Origin: Prolixibacteraceae bacterium
GTDB taxonomy: Bacteria > Bacteroidota > Bacteroidia > Bacteroidales > Prolixibacteraceae
DNA: 35,538 bases
Direction: 5' to 3'
NCBI GenBank assembly: GCA_003516705.1
Contig: DPCJ01000177.1
Span: 542 to 36,079 of the forward strand
The notes beneath the pieces were generated by a model, which was given only the letters and a program-made list of their open reading frames with translations, was not told the DNA's origin and did not search any database. The position numbers and the translations under genes are program-made. Numbering within the stretch: position 1 is the stretch's first letter; each line of letters opens with the position of its first letter. Shown here piece by piece: positions 8,723 to 16,329 of the stretch.

Positions 8723-9258
8723 TTCAATTTATTTATTGTTCATTTTATTTTGGTTCTGTTGTTTTGGTTTTTTGCAAACGCTTCACTGGCTGGCGTTACA
8801 ACATCGCTGGTTGCAAAATACAGGCACAAAATAAGAAATTTTATAAACCGATTATCCGGAGCGCTTAATGGGTAACGGGTTTCAGCTTAAATATATCCAG
8901 AATCAGAATCAAGTATCTAAAATCAAACATCAGGAAGCAGTAAGCAGGAAGATTTACTATTTAACCATTTCCCCCCGATTCGGGGTACCATTTTGAAGAA
9001 GCAAGGGGCAGGGAGCAAGGAGCAAGATTTACGATTTAACCATTTACGATTTACCCTTTGCCTATAGCCAGTAGCAATAAATCTCTATCAATCTCTTTAT
9101 TCGTAGCCAGTTGCCAGTTGCCAGAAGCAGGATTCACGATTTTGCCTGTAACCCGAAACCCGACAACAATTACAACAACGACAACCACAACAACCCGACA
9201 ACCATTACAACCACGACAACATCTGTTAATAACTCCCTGAATTTTAACACACTGCCGC
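8723..9258. other. Gene-free region with low-complexity repeats
   Basis: No gene is supported between the GH43-like gene and dinD. From about 8935 to 9060 there are repeated TTTACGATTTA, AACCATTT and AGCAAGGGGCAGGGAGCAAG-like units, the same kind seen at 5910-5965. From about 9160 to 9225 there is an ACAACGACAACCACAAC tract like the one at 3335-3397. The promoter of the minus-strand glycosidase should lie at the left end, but no clean TAnnTTTG box is seen. Confidence 0.6.
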
Positions 9259-9288
9259 TTGTTTTATTCCACTGAAAATTTATATTTT
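9259..9288 (+). promoter_or_regulatory. Candidate Bacteroidota-type promoter for dinD
   Basis: TTG (9259-9261), a 19-base spacer, then TATATTTT (9281-9288) matches the Bacteroidota pattern TTG-N19-TAnnTTTG at all but the last base. It touches the ATG at 9290, so if it is used, translation may start at the next in-frame ATG (9332). No LexA-like operator could be recognised. Confidence 0.45.
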
Positions 9289-9289
9289 T

Positions 9290-10168
9290 ATGTCAATCAA
9301 AAAAACCGGGCTGCCGAACCAAAAAATCGAAATGAAGTCTGAAGAAATCCGAAGTTTATTCACTCAGTTTGAAGCCGCTGCATCAGTGCTGGAAGGCGTT
9401 GAATGCTGGAGCGCCCGCGAATTGCAAAACCTGCTGGGTTACAGCAAATGGGAGAACTTTGAAAAAGTAATCCAAAAAGCAAAAGATGCCTGCCGGAATG
9501 CAGGAGAAGAAACAGACCATCATTTTCCTGACGTCAGGAAAACGATACCGATGCCCAAAGGAGCTGAAAAAGAGATAGATGACATCCTTTTAACCCGTTA
9601 TGCCTGTTACCTGGTTGCACAAAATGGCGACAGCCGGAAAGAAGAAATTGCGTTTGCACAAAACTATTTTGCCGTGCAAACCCGTAAGGCAGAGATGGTT
9701 GAACAGCGCATTCTTGAGTTTGAACGCGTAAAAGCCCGCGAAAAGTTAAGCCAGACCGAAAAACAACTCTCAGGAATACTTTATGAACGCGGTGTTGACA
9801 GCCAGGGATTTGCACTGATACGCAGCAAAGGCGACGAGGCATTATTCAGGCTGAATACCCAAATGCTGAAACGAAAAATGGGAGTACCCGAGAGCCGCCC
9901 TGTTGCCGATTTTCTCCCCACAATAAGCATAAAGGCAAAAGACCTTGCCGCCGAAATGACCGGGCTAAACGTACAAAGCAAAGACCTGAAGGGACAAACA
10001 AAAATTGAAAGGGAACACATTGACAACAATCTTGCTGTGAGGAACATGCTCACGCAAAGGGGAATTGTGCCCGAAAATCTGCCACCCGCCGAAGATGTTA
10101 AAAAGCTGCAACGAAAACTGGATGGCGATGAGAAAAACATTTTAAAACTGGCAAAAAAGAAAAAATAA
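9290..10168 (+). CDS. dinD: DNA-damage-inducible protein D (DinD)
   Basis: A 292-residue DinD family protein. In E. coli DinD is SOS-induced and binds RecA, inhibiting strand exchange and filament function. Diagnostic stretches are WSARELQNLLGY (N-terminal BRO-N-like part), ILLTRYACYLVAQNG with AFAQNYFAVQTRK, and GFALIRSKGDEALF; the C-terminus is lysine-rich. Length is close to the E. coli protein (~274). Two starts are possible: the ATG at 9290, given here, and the ATG at 9332 (MKSEEIRSLF), where family similarity begins as I recall it and which leaves room for the promoter at 9259-9288. Base composition matches the resident chromosome, unlike the AT-rich Qat operon that starts 193 bases downstream. 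A functional link with that defence locus is only positional. Confidence 0.9.
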   Translation: MSIKKTGLPNQKIEMKSEEIRSLFTQFEAAASVLEGVECWSARELQNLLGYSKWENFEKVIQKAKDACRNAGEETDHHFPDVRKTIPMPKGAEKEIDDILLTRYACYLVAQNGDSRKEEIAFAQNYFAVQTRKAEMVEQRILEFERVKAREKLSQTEKQLSGILYERGVDSQGFALIRSKGDEALFRLNTQMLKRKMGVPESRPVADFLPTISIKAKDLAAEMTGLNVQSKDLKGQTKIEREHIDNNLAVRNMLTQRGIVPENLPPAEDVKKLQRKLDGDEKNILKLAKKKK

Positions 10169-10361
10169 CAGAGACCAAAACTTCTTTTATCCAAACCAGA
10201 AAATCGAATAAAATGGGAAACTGCCAGAAAAAAATTTAAAAATGATGTATGACTGTTTACAGGCTTATCCAGCTATGATGCTATGAAAACGATGATAAAG
10301 TCAAACAATACACAAGTTACCACCAACTGTAAAAAACAGAAACAAAAGAAAATAATAAACT

Positions 10362-12242
10362 ATGTGGGCAGACAATGAAACATCAGAAGACCTTTTAGGC
10401 TTCAAAGTACACGCAGATTTACTAGTTGATGTTATTAAAGACGATAAAGTACTACCAGTAACAATAGGCGTTTTTGGTGATTGGGGAAGTGGAAAATCCA
10501 GTATTCTCAAAATTGTAGAAAAGGAATTAACCGGAGGAAAAGATGATGGATTAAATGATGGTACACTTGTCTTGTATTTCAATGGTTGGGTTTTTGAAGG
10601 ATATGATGATGCGAAAGCAGCATTATTAGAATCCATAATTGAAAGTTTTGATAAGCATAAAACCATTGGAAATAAAGTCAAAGACAAAACGACTAAACTC
10701 CTAAAGTCTGTAAAATGGATGAGATTACTAGGTCTGAGTTTTAAAAAAGTGATAGTACCAGGTGCCGCAGCTTTTTTATCAGGAGGCATTTCATTGTTAC
10801 CATTTTTAATGAATGAATTCTCTCAACTTAGTAAAGAAGACTTGGCAGAAAAATTAAAAGGTGATGATGCAGAAGAGTTTTTAAAGGATATTATTAAAAA
10901 AAATGAAGACAAAGAGGTTACCATAGTTAGAGAATTTCGAGAAGACTTTAATGAAATGATTGAAAAATCAGGAATAAAAAAACTAGTTGTAATCATTGAT
11001 GATTTAGACAGATGTACTCCTGATAGGTTGATAGAAAATCTTGAAGCAATTAAGCTTTTTCTGAATGTAGAAAAAACAGCCTTTCTTATTGGTGCTGACC
11101 CCAGAATAGTGAGGTTTGCAATTGAACACCGCTATAAAACTGATAATATTGAAAATTCAAGTGACCCTGACAGCAGAAATAAGCGAATAGTCAGTGATTA
11201 CCTTGAAAAATTAATTCAAATTCCATATTACTTACCTAAGTTGACAGACAACGAAGTTGAAACTTACTTGACTTTGCTCTATTGTAAGAAAATAATGGGG
11301 GCTGATTTTGTTAAAGTTATAGACGCATTTAATAAAAATAGGGAAACTAACAGATACGAAGTTTTTGGATTAGGCGATATACAAGAATTTGCTAATCCAC
11401 AGCAGAAACAAGAATTGACTGAAAGCATTTCACTTATTGCATCTTTATCACCAATCATAACGGAAGGTCTTAAAGGCAACCCAAGACAGATAAAAAGATT
11501 TTTGAACACTTTTACCCTTCGCAATAGACTTGTAAAAGTTGCTAGGATAGCAGAATTTAAAATTGATGTCCTAGCTAAATTAATGGTTTTAGAATATTCA
11601 ACAACAAACCTTTTTAGAGAATTATACAACTGGCAAACTTCTCAAAAGGGTGAACCTAAACAAATTTTAATACTGGAAGCACTCGCATCGCAAAACAATA
11701 TTGACGAAATCAAAAAACAATTTTCCGCAGAGTGGGCATCTGAAAAAGTCATAAAATGGTTAGGTTCAGAGCCTAAACTTTCTGGCATTGATTTAAGAGA
11801 TTACTATTGGATTTCAAGGGACCAACTTTCTACTACAATAAGTGGTGCTTCTCTAATTCCACCCCATATTAGATTATTAAGCAAAAAATTAATTAATCAC
11901 GGGTCAGGAAGTATTCTTAATAAATCGGTTCAACTTGAAATTAACGGTAAGTTAAATGATTCAGAAATTGAAACGCTCCTTACTCTTTTGGAGAAGGAGT
12001 TAATCAAATCCCCTGAAAATGATAATATTCACAAGGTTTTTATTGAAATGATGAATCAAAAAAACAATGGAGCTATTGATTCTTATATAAGAGCAATAAG
12101 CAAAGCAGATAATGTTAAGATACCTTTTAGCTTAAGAAATGATTTTCAATTAGCAGCTAAGAATAATGCAGAAATAGAAAGTATTTATAAGCATTTTTCA
12201 AAAGATTCAAGCATTTATAAAGCATTAAATTCAAAGAAGTAA
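10362..12242 (+). CDS. qatA: QatA: KAP-family P-loop NTPase
   Basis: A 626-residue KAP P-loop ATPase, the NTPase component of the Qat system. The N-terminus MWADNETSEDLLGF is characteristic of KAP proteins. Walker A is GDWGSGKSS (39-47); Walker B is LVVIIDDLD (208-216), followed by RCTPDRLIENLEAIKLFL. The hydrophobic stretch at about 129-150 between the two motifs is the usual KAP insertion and may be membrane-associated. GADPRIV and GNPRQIKRFLNTF are typical sensor and C-lobe motifs. The last ~250 residues have no recognisable motif. KAP ATPases occur in several defence systems, where they are thought to sense or transmit infection; the activating signal for QatA is not known to me. The stop codon overlaps the qatB start as TAATG. 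Confidence 0.93.
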   Translation: MWADNETSEDLLGFKVHADLLVDVIKDDKVLPVTIGVFGDWGSGKSSILKIVEKELTGGKDDGLNDGTLVLYFNGWVFEGYDDAKAALLESIIESFDKHKTIGNKVKDKTTKLLKSVKWMRLLGLSFKKVIVPGAAAFLSGGISLLPFLMNEFSQLSKEDLAEKLKGDDAEEFLKDIIKKNEDKEVTIVREFREDFNEMIEKSGIKKLVVIIDDLDRCTPDRLIENLEAIKLFLNVEKTAFLIGADPRIVRFAIEHRYKTDNIENSSDPDSRNKRIVSDYLEKLIQIPYYLPKLTDNEVETYLTLLYCKKIMGADFVKVIDAFNKNRETNRYEVFGLGDIQEFANPQQKQELTESISLIASLSPIITEGLKGNPRQIKRFLNTFTLRNRLVKVARIAEFKIDVLAKLMVLEYSTTNLFRELYNWQTSQKGEPKQILILEALASQNNIDEIKKQFSAEWASEKVIKWLGSEPKLSGIDLRDYYWISRDQLSTTISGASLIPPHIRLLSKKLINHGSGSILNKSVQLEINGKLNDSEIETLLTLLEKELIKSPENDNIHKVFIEMMNQKNNGAIDSYIRAISKADNVKIPFSLRNDFQLAAKNNAEIESIYKHFSKDSSIYKALNSKK

Positions 12243-13063
12243 TGGGAACAACTCAAAGAATGACACCGGGCTTACCACATGAACCGCAATGGGGTGATTT
12301 AAGTAAAACTATAACTCATATATCAAAAACAGTTGAAAAGGAAAAAGAGTTAGAAAAGAATCAGACTATTTCGCAGGATGATGCAGCAAAGATTTATAAA
12401 CAAATTGAGATTAGGAGAGCATCACACCTAAAATCAGCTTTTACAAACCTTGTTAGAACAGGAGGCGGCAGGTCTAACATTGTTAGTGGAAAATCTACTT
12501 CAATTGGGAGGGCAGGAAGAAAATCAGCTAGCAGAATAGTTGGATTCTTTAGTAGTGTTGGAAGTCAAGGGTTAGAAAAAGCCTTAGTAGATATTGGCTT
12601 TGGTAAACTAGCTGGTAAAACCTTTCAAGAAGTTATAGATTTCCTTTTAGTTTATTGTTGTGAATCCAATGAGGGAATGGATGAGGTGGCTGCAAACAAA
12701 GCATCTTGCGAAGTAATGAATGAACTTGCTATTTCTGCTAACAATGACCTTGATAAATTTGAAGATATAGTAAAAAATATGGTTGATGATAAAGGTCTAA
12801 GTGATATGCTATGTAGATTTTGGGGACTGTATATTTTCGAGCATCTATCACAAAGATTTGAAGAGAAAATTGAACAACAAAAAGGGGTTGAAAATTCTAA
12901 AGAAACTTTTAGAATTATAAAGGAAGATATTCTCGGTCAAGTTAAAGTGCTAAACACTCAGAGACCTGTTTCGGAAATTAATTGGAAAGGAGAATCAGGT
13001 AAAAATGAAATTGAGAAGATTTTTGAATCAGTTATAAAAATTATTTGCGATGAAGAAGATTAA
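12242..13063 (+). CDS. qatB: QatB: partner protein of the Qat system
   Basis: A 273-residue protein with no fold that I can assign, identified as QatB by position and N-terminus. It begins MGT, has a Pro/Trp motif (GLPHEPQWGDLSK, residues 10-22), a charged coiled-coil-like stretch (26-60), a Gly/Ser-rich section around 72-105 (GGGRSN, GRAGRKSAS) and a mostly helical remainder ending in acidic CDEED. The 1-base overlap TAATG with qatA fixes the start at 12242 and places a glycine at position 2, which would be N-terminal after Met removal. QueC-like defence enzymes have been linked to chemical tagging of partner-protein N-termini, so QatB could be the substrate of QatC; that is inference here. 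Confidence 0.85.
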   Translation: MGTTQRMTPGLPHEPQWGDLSKTITHISKTVEKEKELEKNQTISQDDAAKIYKQIEIRRASHLKSAFTNLVRTGGGRSNIVSGKSTSIGRAGRKSASRIVGFFSSVGSQGLEKALVDIGFGKLAGKTFQEVIDFLLVYCCESNEGMDEVAANKASCEVMNELAISANNDLDKFEDIVKNMVDDKGLSDMLCRFWGLYIFEHLSQRFEEKIEQQKGVENSKETFRIIKEDILGQVKVLNTQRPVSEINWKGESGKNEIEKIFESVIKIICDEED

Positions 13064-14387
13064 CATTAGCACAATCCAAACGAAAAAAGACCATAAAAAT
13101 CTTTGGGCTGGGGAAATTAAAATAAAAGACGATAAAGGCAATAATTCACTGCTAAGTATTGATTTAGATGAATTTTTACCATTTATGAATTGTGTAAACA
13201 AAGAGGTTAATGACTTTTTTCTAATTAGCGCCTCTGTTTATGGCATTGATAGATTCATAGAAAGAAAAGGCAATTCAGTTGATGGATGGTCCAGACAAAT
13301 TAGTGTTAATTTTCCTGTTCACAATCTCACATTATGGAATGGCTGTAAAGAAGACCTTGAAAAACTACTTTCATTTTTAACCGGTGATTATTGGGATATT
13401 TCTTTTAGACAAGAAGTTTCAACTTTGCCAACAGCAACACTAAAAAGTAATTATACAGGCGTATTTGAACAAGTAAATTTGTTCTCAGGTGGTTTAGATT
13501 CATTGATTGGTGCGATTGACTTTTTAAAACTAAATCCTACTAAGAAGATTCTATTTGCTTCACAATATGATAGTCAAATGCACGGTCCTAAAGGAGACCA
13601 AAATAAATTAATCCCTAAGTTAAAATCGCTTTACCCTTTACAATTTGAATTTATTCCATCTGTGGAAGTATTTCTAAAAGAGTCAGACTTAACAAGGGAG
13701 ACAACATTCAGAAGTCGCTCAATCCTTTTCATTGGGTTGGCTTTAGTTGCTGCACAAGCAACAAAAACAAGCAAAATAAAAATTCCTGAAAATGGTACGG
13801 TATCACTAAATTTTCCTTTAAGTTCATCTAGAAGAAGTTCTTGTAGCACTAGAACTACACACCCATTTGTGATTGACACAGTTTTCAGTATCTGGAAAAA
13901 GTTATCAATTAATACAGAAATTGAAAATCCATATGAGTGTAAAACAAAAGGGGAAATGGTTTCAGAATGTGGAGACAAAATTAATTTACTGACATTAATC
14001 AAAGATTCTAATTCTTGTGGCAAAAGAGGACATAGGGCACATTGGCAAATTAAAGATGCTGACCATTGTGGTGTTTGTATGCCTTGTGTGTACCGACAAG
14101 CAGCCTTAAAAAATGTAGTTGATAAATCAACATATGGTAATTCTATCAATGACCTTTTTCCTATTAAGGAAAAAAGGAAAATGGCTCAAGACTTAAATTC
14201 AATGCTTGAATACTTAAACAAAAACTTAAATGACCAAGAAATTAAGCAGGAACTAATAGTTAATGGAGTTAAAAATTTAGCCAAGCTAAATAAATATGTT
14301 GGTGTGATTTCAAGAACTAGAGAAGAGTTAAAAAATTGGGTTGAGAAAGTAGGTAACAGCTACGTTAAAAGGAAAGCAGGTGTTTGA
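13050..14387 (+). CDS. qatC: QatC: QueC-like ATP-dependent enzyme
   Basis: A 445-residue protein of the QueC/ExsB family. QueC converts 7-carboxy-7-deazaguanine to preQ0 with ATP and ammonia. The PP-loop motif SGGLDS is at 146-151, and the zinc-type cysteines are C323, C340, C343 and C346 (CGVCMPC core), so both the nucleotide site and the metal site look intact. The first ~140 residues are an extension absent from housekeeping QueC (~220-230 residues), and more sequence follows the cysteine cluster, so the protein is about twice the usual size. No queD, queE or queF is nearby, arguing against queuosine biosynthesis. It overlaps qatB by 14 bases, supporting translational coupling. In Qat its product or protein target is probably a deazaguanine-modified species. 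Confidence 0.92.
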   Translation: MKKINISTIQTKKDHKNLWAGEIKIKDDKGNNSLLSIDLDEFLPFMNCVNKEVNDFFLISASVYGIDRFIERKGNSVDGWSRQISVNFPVHNLTLWNGCKEDLEKLLSFLTGDYWDISFRQEVSTLPTATLKSNYTGVFEQVNLFSGGLDSLIGAIDFLKLNPTKKILFASQYDSQMHGPKGDQNKLIPKLKSLYPLQFEFIPSVEVFLKESDLTRETTFRSRSILFIGLALVAAQATKTSKIKIPENGTVSLNFPLSSSRRSSCSTRTTHPFVIDTVFSIWKKLSINTEIENPYECKTKGEMVSECGDKINLLTLIKDSNSCGKRGHRAHWQIKDADHCGVCMPCVYRQAALKNVVDKSTYGNSINDLFPIKEKRKMAQDLNSMLEYLNKNLNDQEIKQELIVNGVKNLAKLNKYVGVISRTREELKNWVEKVGNSYVKRKAGV

Positions 14388-15118
14388 TGTTAATAGATAC
14401 TCATTGCCATATTGACTTATACAAAAATCCAGAAAAGATTCTTGATGAATGTGAAATGCAAGGAATCAGTGTTATTTCAATGACAAACCTTCCAAGTCAT
14501 TTTGAACAGGGATTCTCATTTTTTCAGAAAACCAGTAAATGTAGAATTGCTTTGGGTTTGCATCCATTATATGCACAAAACCACAAATCTGAATTTAACT
14601 TATTCCTTAAAAACATTGACAAAACTTCTTACATTGGTGAAGTAGGTCTAGACTTTTCATCAGAAGGAATAAATACCAAGTCAATTCAAATTGAATCATT
14701 CGAAATGATTTTAAAAATTGTAACAAACAAGAAAAAAATACTAAGTATTCATTCAAGAAAAGCAGAAAAGGAAATTTTAGAAATGCTAAAAAAATATAGA
14801 ATAAGAAATGCTATTTTTCATTGGTACTCTGGTCCAGTAAAACTAATAGATTCAATTATAGAATCGGGATATTTTTTTTCAATAAATCCTAAAATGATAA
14901 AATCAAATAGTGGAGTGGATATTATTTCAAAAATTCCATTAGACAGATTATTAACCGAGAGCGATGGCCCATTTATTCAAATAAATCAAAAGCCAATAAA
15001 CCCTTGGGACGTTAAGGAAGTTTTGACTTATATTTCAGCAACGAGACAGTTAAGTTATCTTGATGTTGAGAGACAAATTAAAAACAACTTCTTTAATTTA
15101 ATAGGTAAATTAAAATAA
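14387..15118 (+). CDS. qatD: QatD: TatD-family metal-dependent nuclease
   Basis: A 243-residue TIM-barrel hydrolase of the TatD family, whose members are Mg-dependent DNases or phosphoesterases. All expected metal ligands are visible: H6 and H8 in DTHCHID, E85 in GEVGLD, H122 in SIHSRK, H145 in FHWYSG and D193 in ESDGP, so the active site appears complete. Length is slightly below that of E. coli TatD (~260). The start is set at the ATG at 14387, which overlaps the qatC stop as TGATG; the TTG at 14384 would add one codon and is less likely. It is the last gene of the operon and the probable nuclease effector or processing enzyme. No terminator hairpin is seen after it. Confidence 0.92.
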   Translation: MLIDTHCHIDLYKNPEKILDECEMQGISVISMTNLPSHFEQGFSFFQKTSKCRIALGLHPLYAQNHKSEFNLFLKNIDKTSYIGEVGLDFSSEGINTKSIQIESFEMILKIVTNKKKILSIHSRKAEKEILEMLKKYRIRNAIFHWYSGPVKLIDSIIESGYFFSINPKMIKSNSGVDIISKIPLDRLLTESDGPFIQINQKPINPWDVKEVLTYISATRQLSYLDVERQIKNNFFNLIGKLK

Positions 15119-15130
15119 AAGAGTACCCCA

Positions 15131-15173
15131 CCGCTCCAGAGCGATTTCATCCCCGCTCCAGAGCGATTTCATC
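15131..15173. repeat. Two tandem copies of a 22-base unit at the 3' edge of the Qat island
   Basis: The unit CGCTCCAGAGCGATTTCAT occurs twice with a 22-base period (at 15131-15151 and 15153-15173) and contains the small palindrome CGCTCCAGAGCG. It starts 13 bases after the qatD stop, where the sequence returns to resident base composition. It resembles Bacteroidota REP-type repeats. Confidence 0.75.
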
Positions 15174-15250
15174 GCGTGTAAAACAATAACGCAGCAACAA
15201 AAACCAAAACAAAAAAAGCATCAACTGAAAACAAAAAAAACAAAGCTACC

Positions 15251-16306
15251 ATGATAAAAACCAGACCAGTTTTGCTGTTTTTACTAACGCTGATTGCTGT
15301 TGCAGTGCAGGCGCAAAACCCAAAATCGGAAGAGCTTTCAAAACTTTATAACACCGGTGAATTTGAGAAAACCATTGAAAAAGCCCGCGAGTATTTAACA
15401 GACGACCCGCAAAACATGGATTACACCGCAGTGCTGGGCAGGGCGCTGGTGGATAACGGCCAGTTTGCCGAAGCCATTGAGCTGCTGAAATATGTGGCAG
15501 AAAACGACAACTCGTGGCGGAAAGCGTGGTCGGCCGGGTACCTGGGAACCGCGTATTTTATGCTTTCGGATGTTGAAAATGCAAAGGCCGCATTGCAAAT
15601 CGCCACGCAACTGAACATCACCCAAAACGCCACCAAATATGCCACTTCAAACTGGCTGATATTTGGGTTTCACCCGTTTTTTGCCGACTGGCAAACCTGG
15701 GAAACCGTCCACTTCAGATTTCATTTTCAAAACATGGAGAGCGCGGAAATGGAGCGATTTGCAAAATCGCGGGAAAATGCCTTTGAAACCATTAACCGTT
15801 TTTTTGGCAGTGTTTTGCCTAAAAAAATTGACTTTTTTGTATGGAAATCAAAAGAAGACGCGTTGAAAATACTGAAAACAGAAAGCGGTTTTGCCCAACC
15901 GCAGTATGGTGTAATCCACGCCAACTACCGGCAAACCCGCGGACATGAAATCACGCACATCATTACGGGAAACCTCGGAAAAAGGCAAATAAAAACGGGC
16001 CTCATCAACGAGGGAACCGCGGTTTGTTTCGACCAGTCGAACAACAACCGTGAGGAGATGGTAAAAACCTGGCTAAAGGCAAACAACGCAAAAGTTGACA
16101 TTAAAGACATCTGGGCAAACTGGCAAAAATACCCGCAGGAACTCACCTACCCGCTTTCGGGTTTGTTTGTTGAAGCTTTGCTTTCGCGTTTTGGCAAAGA
16201 AAAGTTTCTGGCTTTTATCGACAACCAGACTTACGAAAATGCAATCAAAGTTTTTGGCAGCGAGACCGACAAAATAATTCAGGAATTTGAGAACAGATTT
16301 AACTGA
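15251..16306 (+). CDS. Exported TPR / peptidase MA-like zinc metalloprotease
   Basis: A 351-residue protein with a signal peptide (residues 1-22, VAVQAQ), a TPR-like helical region (about 25-130; the ALVDNGQFAEAIELL repeat is typical) and a gluzincin metallopeptidase domain. The zinc site is HEITH (H232, E233, H236), with E254 in LINEGTA as third ligand 18 residues later, the arrangement of the peptidase MA-like family. It probably acts in the periplasm on an unknown peptide substrate. It begins 132 bases after qatD but has resident base composition and its own A-rich leader, so it is not considered part of the Qat operon. The membrane-protein gene follows 23 bases after its stop and may be cotranscribed. 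Confidence 0.85.
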   Translation: MIKTRPVLLFLLTLIAVAVQAQNPKSEELSKLYNTGEFEKTIEKAREYLTDDPQNMDYTAVLGRALVDNGQFAEAIELLKYVAENDNSWRKAWSAGYLGTAYFMLSDVENAKAALQIATQLNITQNATKYATSNWLIFGFHPFFADWQTWETVHFRFHFQNMESAEMERFAKSRENAFETINRFFGSVLPKKIDFFVWKSKEDALKILKTESGFAQPQYGVIHANYRQTRGHEITHIITGNLGKRQIKTGLINEGTAVCFDQSNNNREEMVKTWLKANNAKVDIKDIWANWQKYPQELTYPLSGLFVEALLSRFGKEKFLAFIDNQTYENAIKVFGSETDKIIQEFENRFN

Positions 16307-16329
16307 TAAAAAACTTTAAAAACCATCCT

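Larger units (their letters stand above)
10362..15118 (+). other. QatABCD anti-phage defence operon (AT-rich island)
   Basis: Four same-strand genes in the order KAP NTPase, QatB, QueC-like, TatD-like, with junctions that overlap by 1, 14 and 1 bases, so they are almost certainly one transcript. The gene order and the family of every member match the Qat phage-defence system. The block is clearly AT-richer than the genes on both sides (13 G+C of 60 at 14761-14820; 21 of 60 at 11041-11100). No integrase, transposase, tRNA or flanking direct repeat was seen at its edges. Confidence 0.92.

Noticed and set aside
9058..9240. 60-codon frame before dinD
   Set aside because: Its second half is translated low-complexity ACAACGACA DNA (a poly-Thr run), which is not credible as a gene.
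13050..15118. QueC-like and TatD-like genes as queuosine and housekeeping nuclease genes
   Set aside because: The QueC-like protein is far longer than QueC, no other queuosine gene is present, and both overlap qatA/qatB in one AT-rich operon, which fits Qat better.
10169..15250. Possible att-type direct repeats bounding the Qat operon
   Set aside because: I compared the dinD-qatA gap with the qatD-15250 gap and saw only shared A-rich, low-complexity sequence, no specific repeat. The tandem 22-base repeat at 15131 has no partner on the left.
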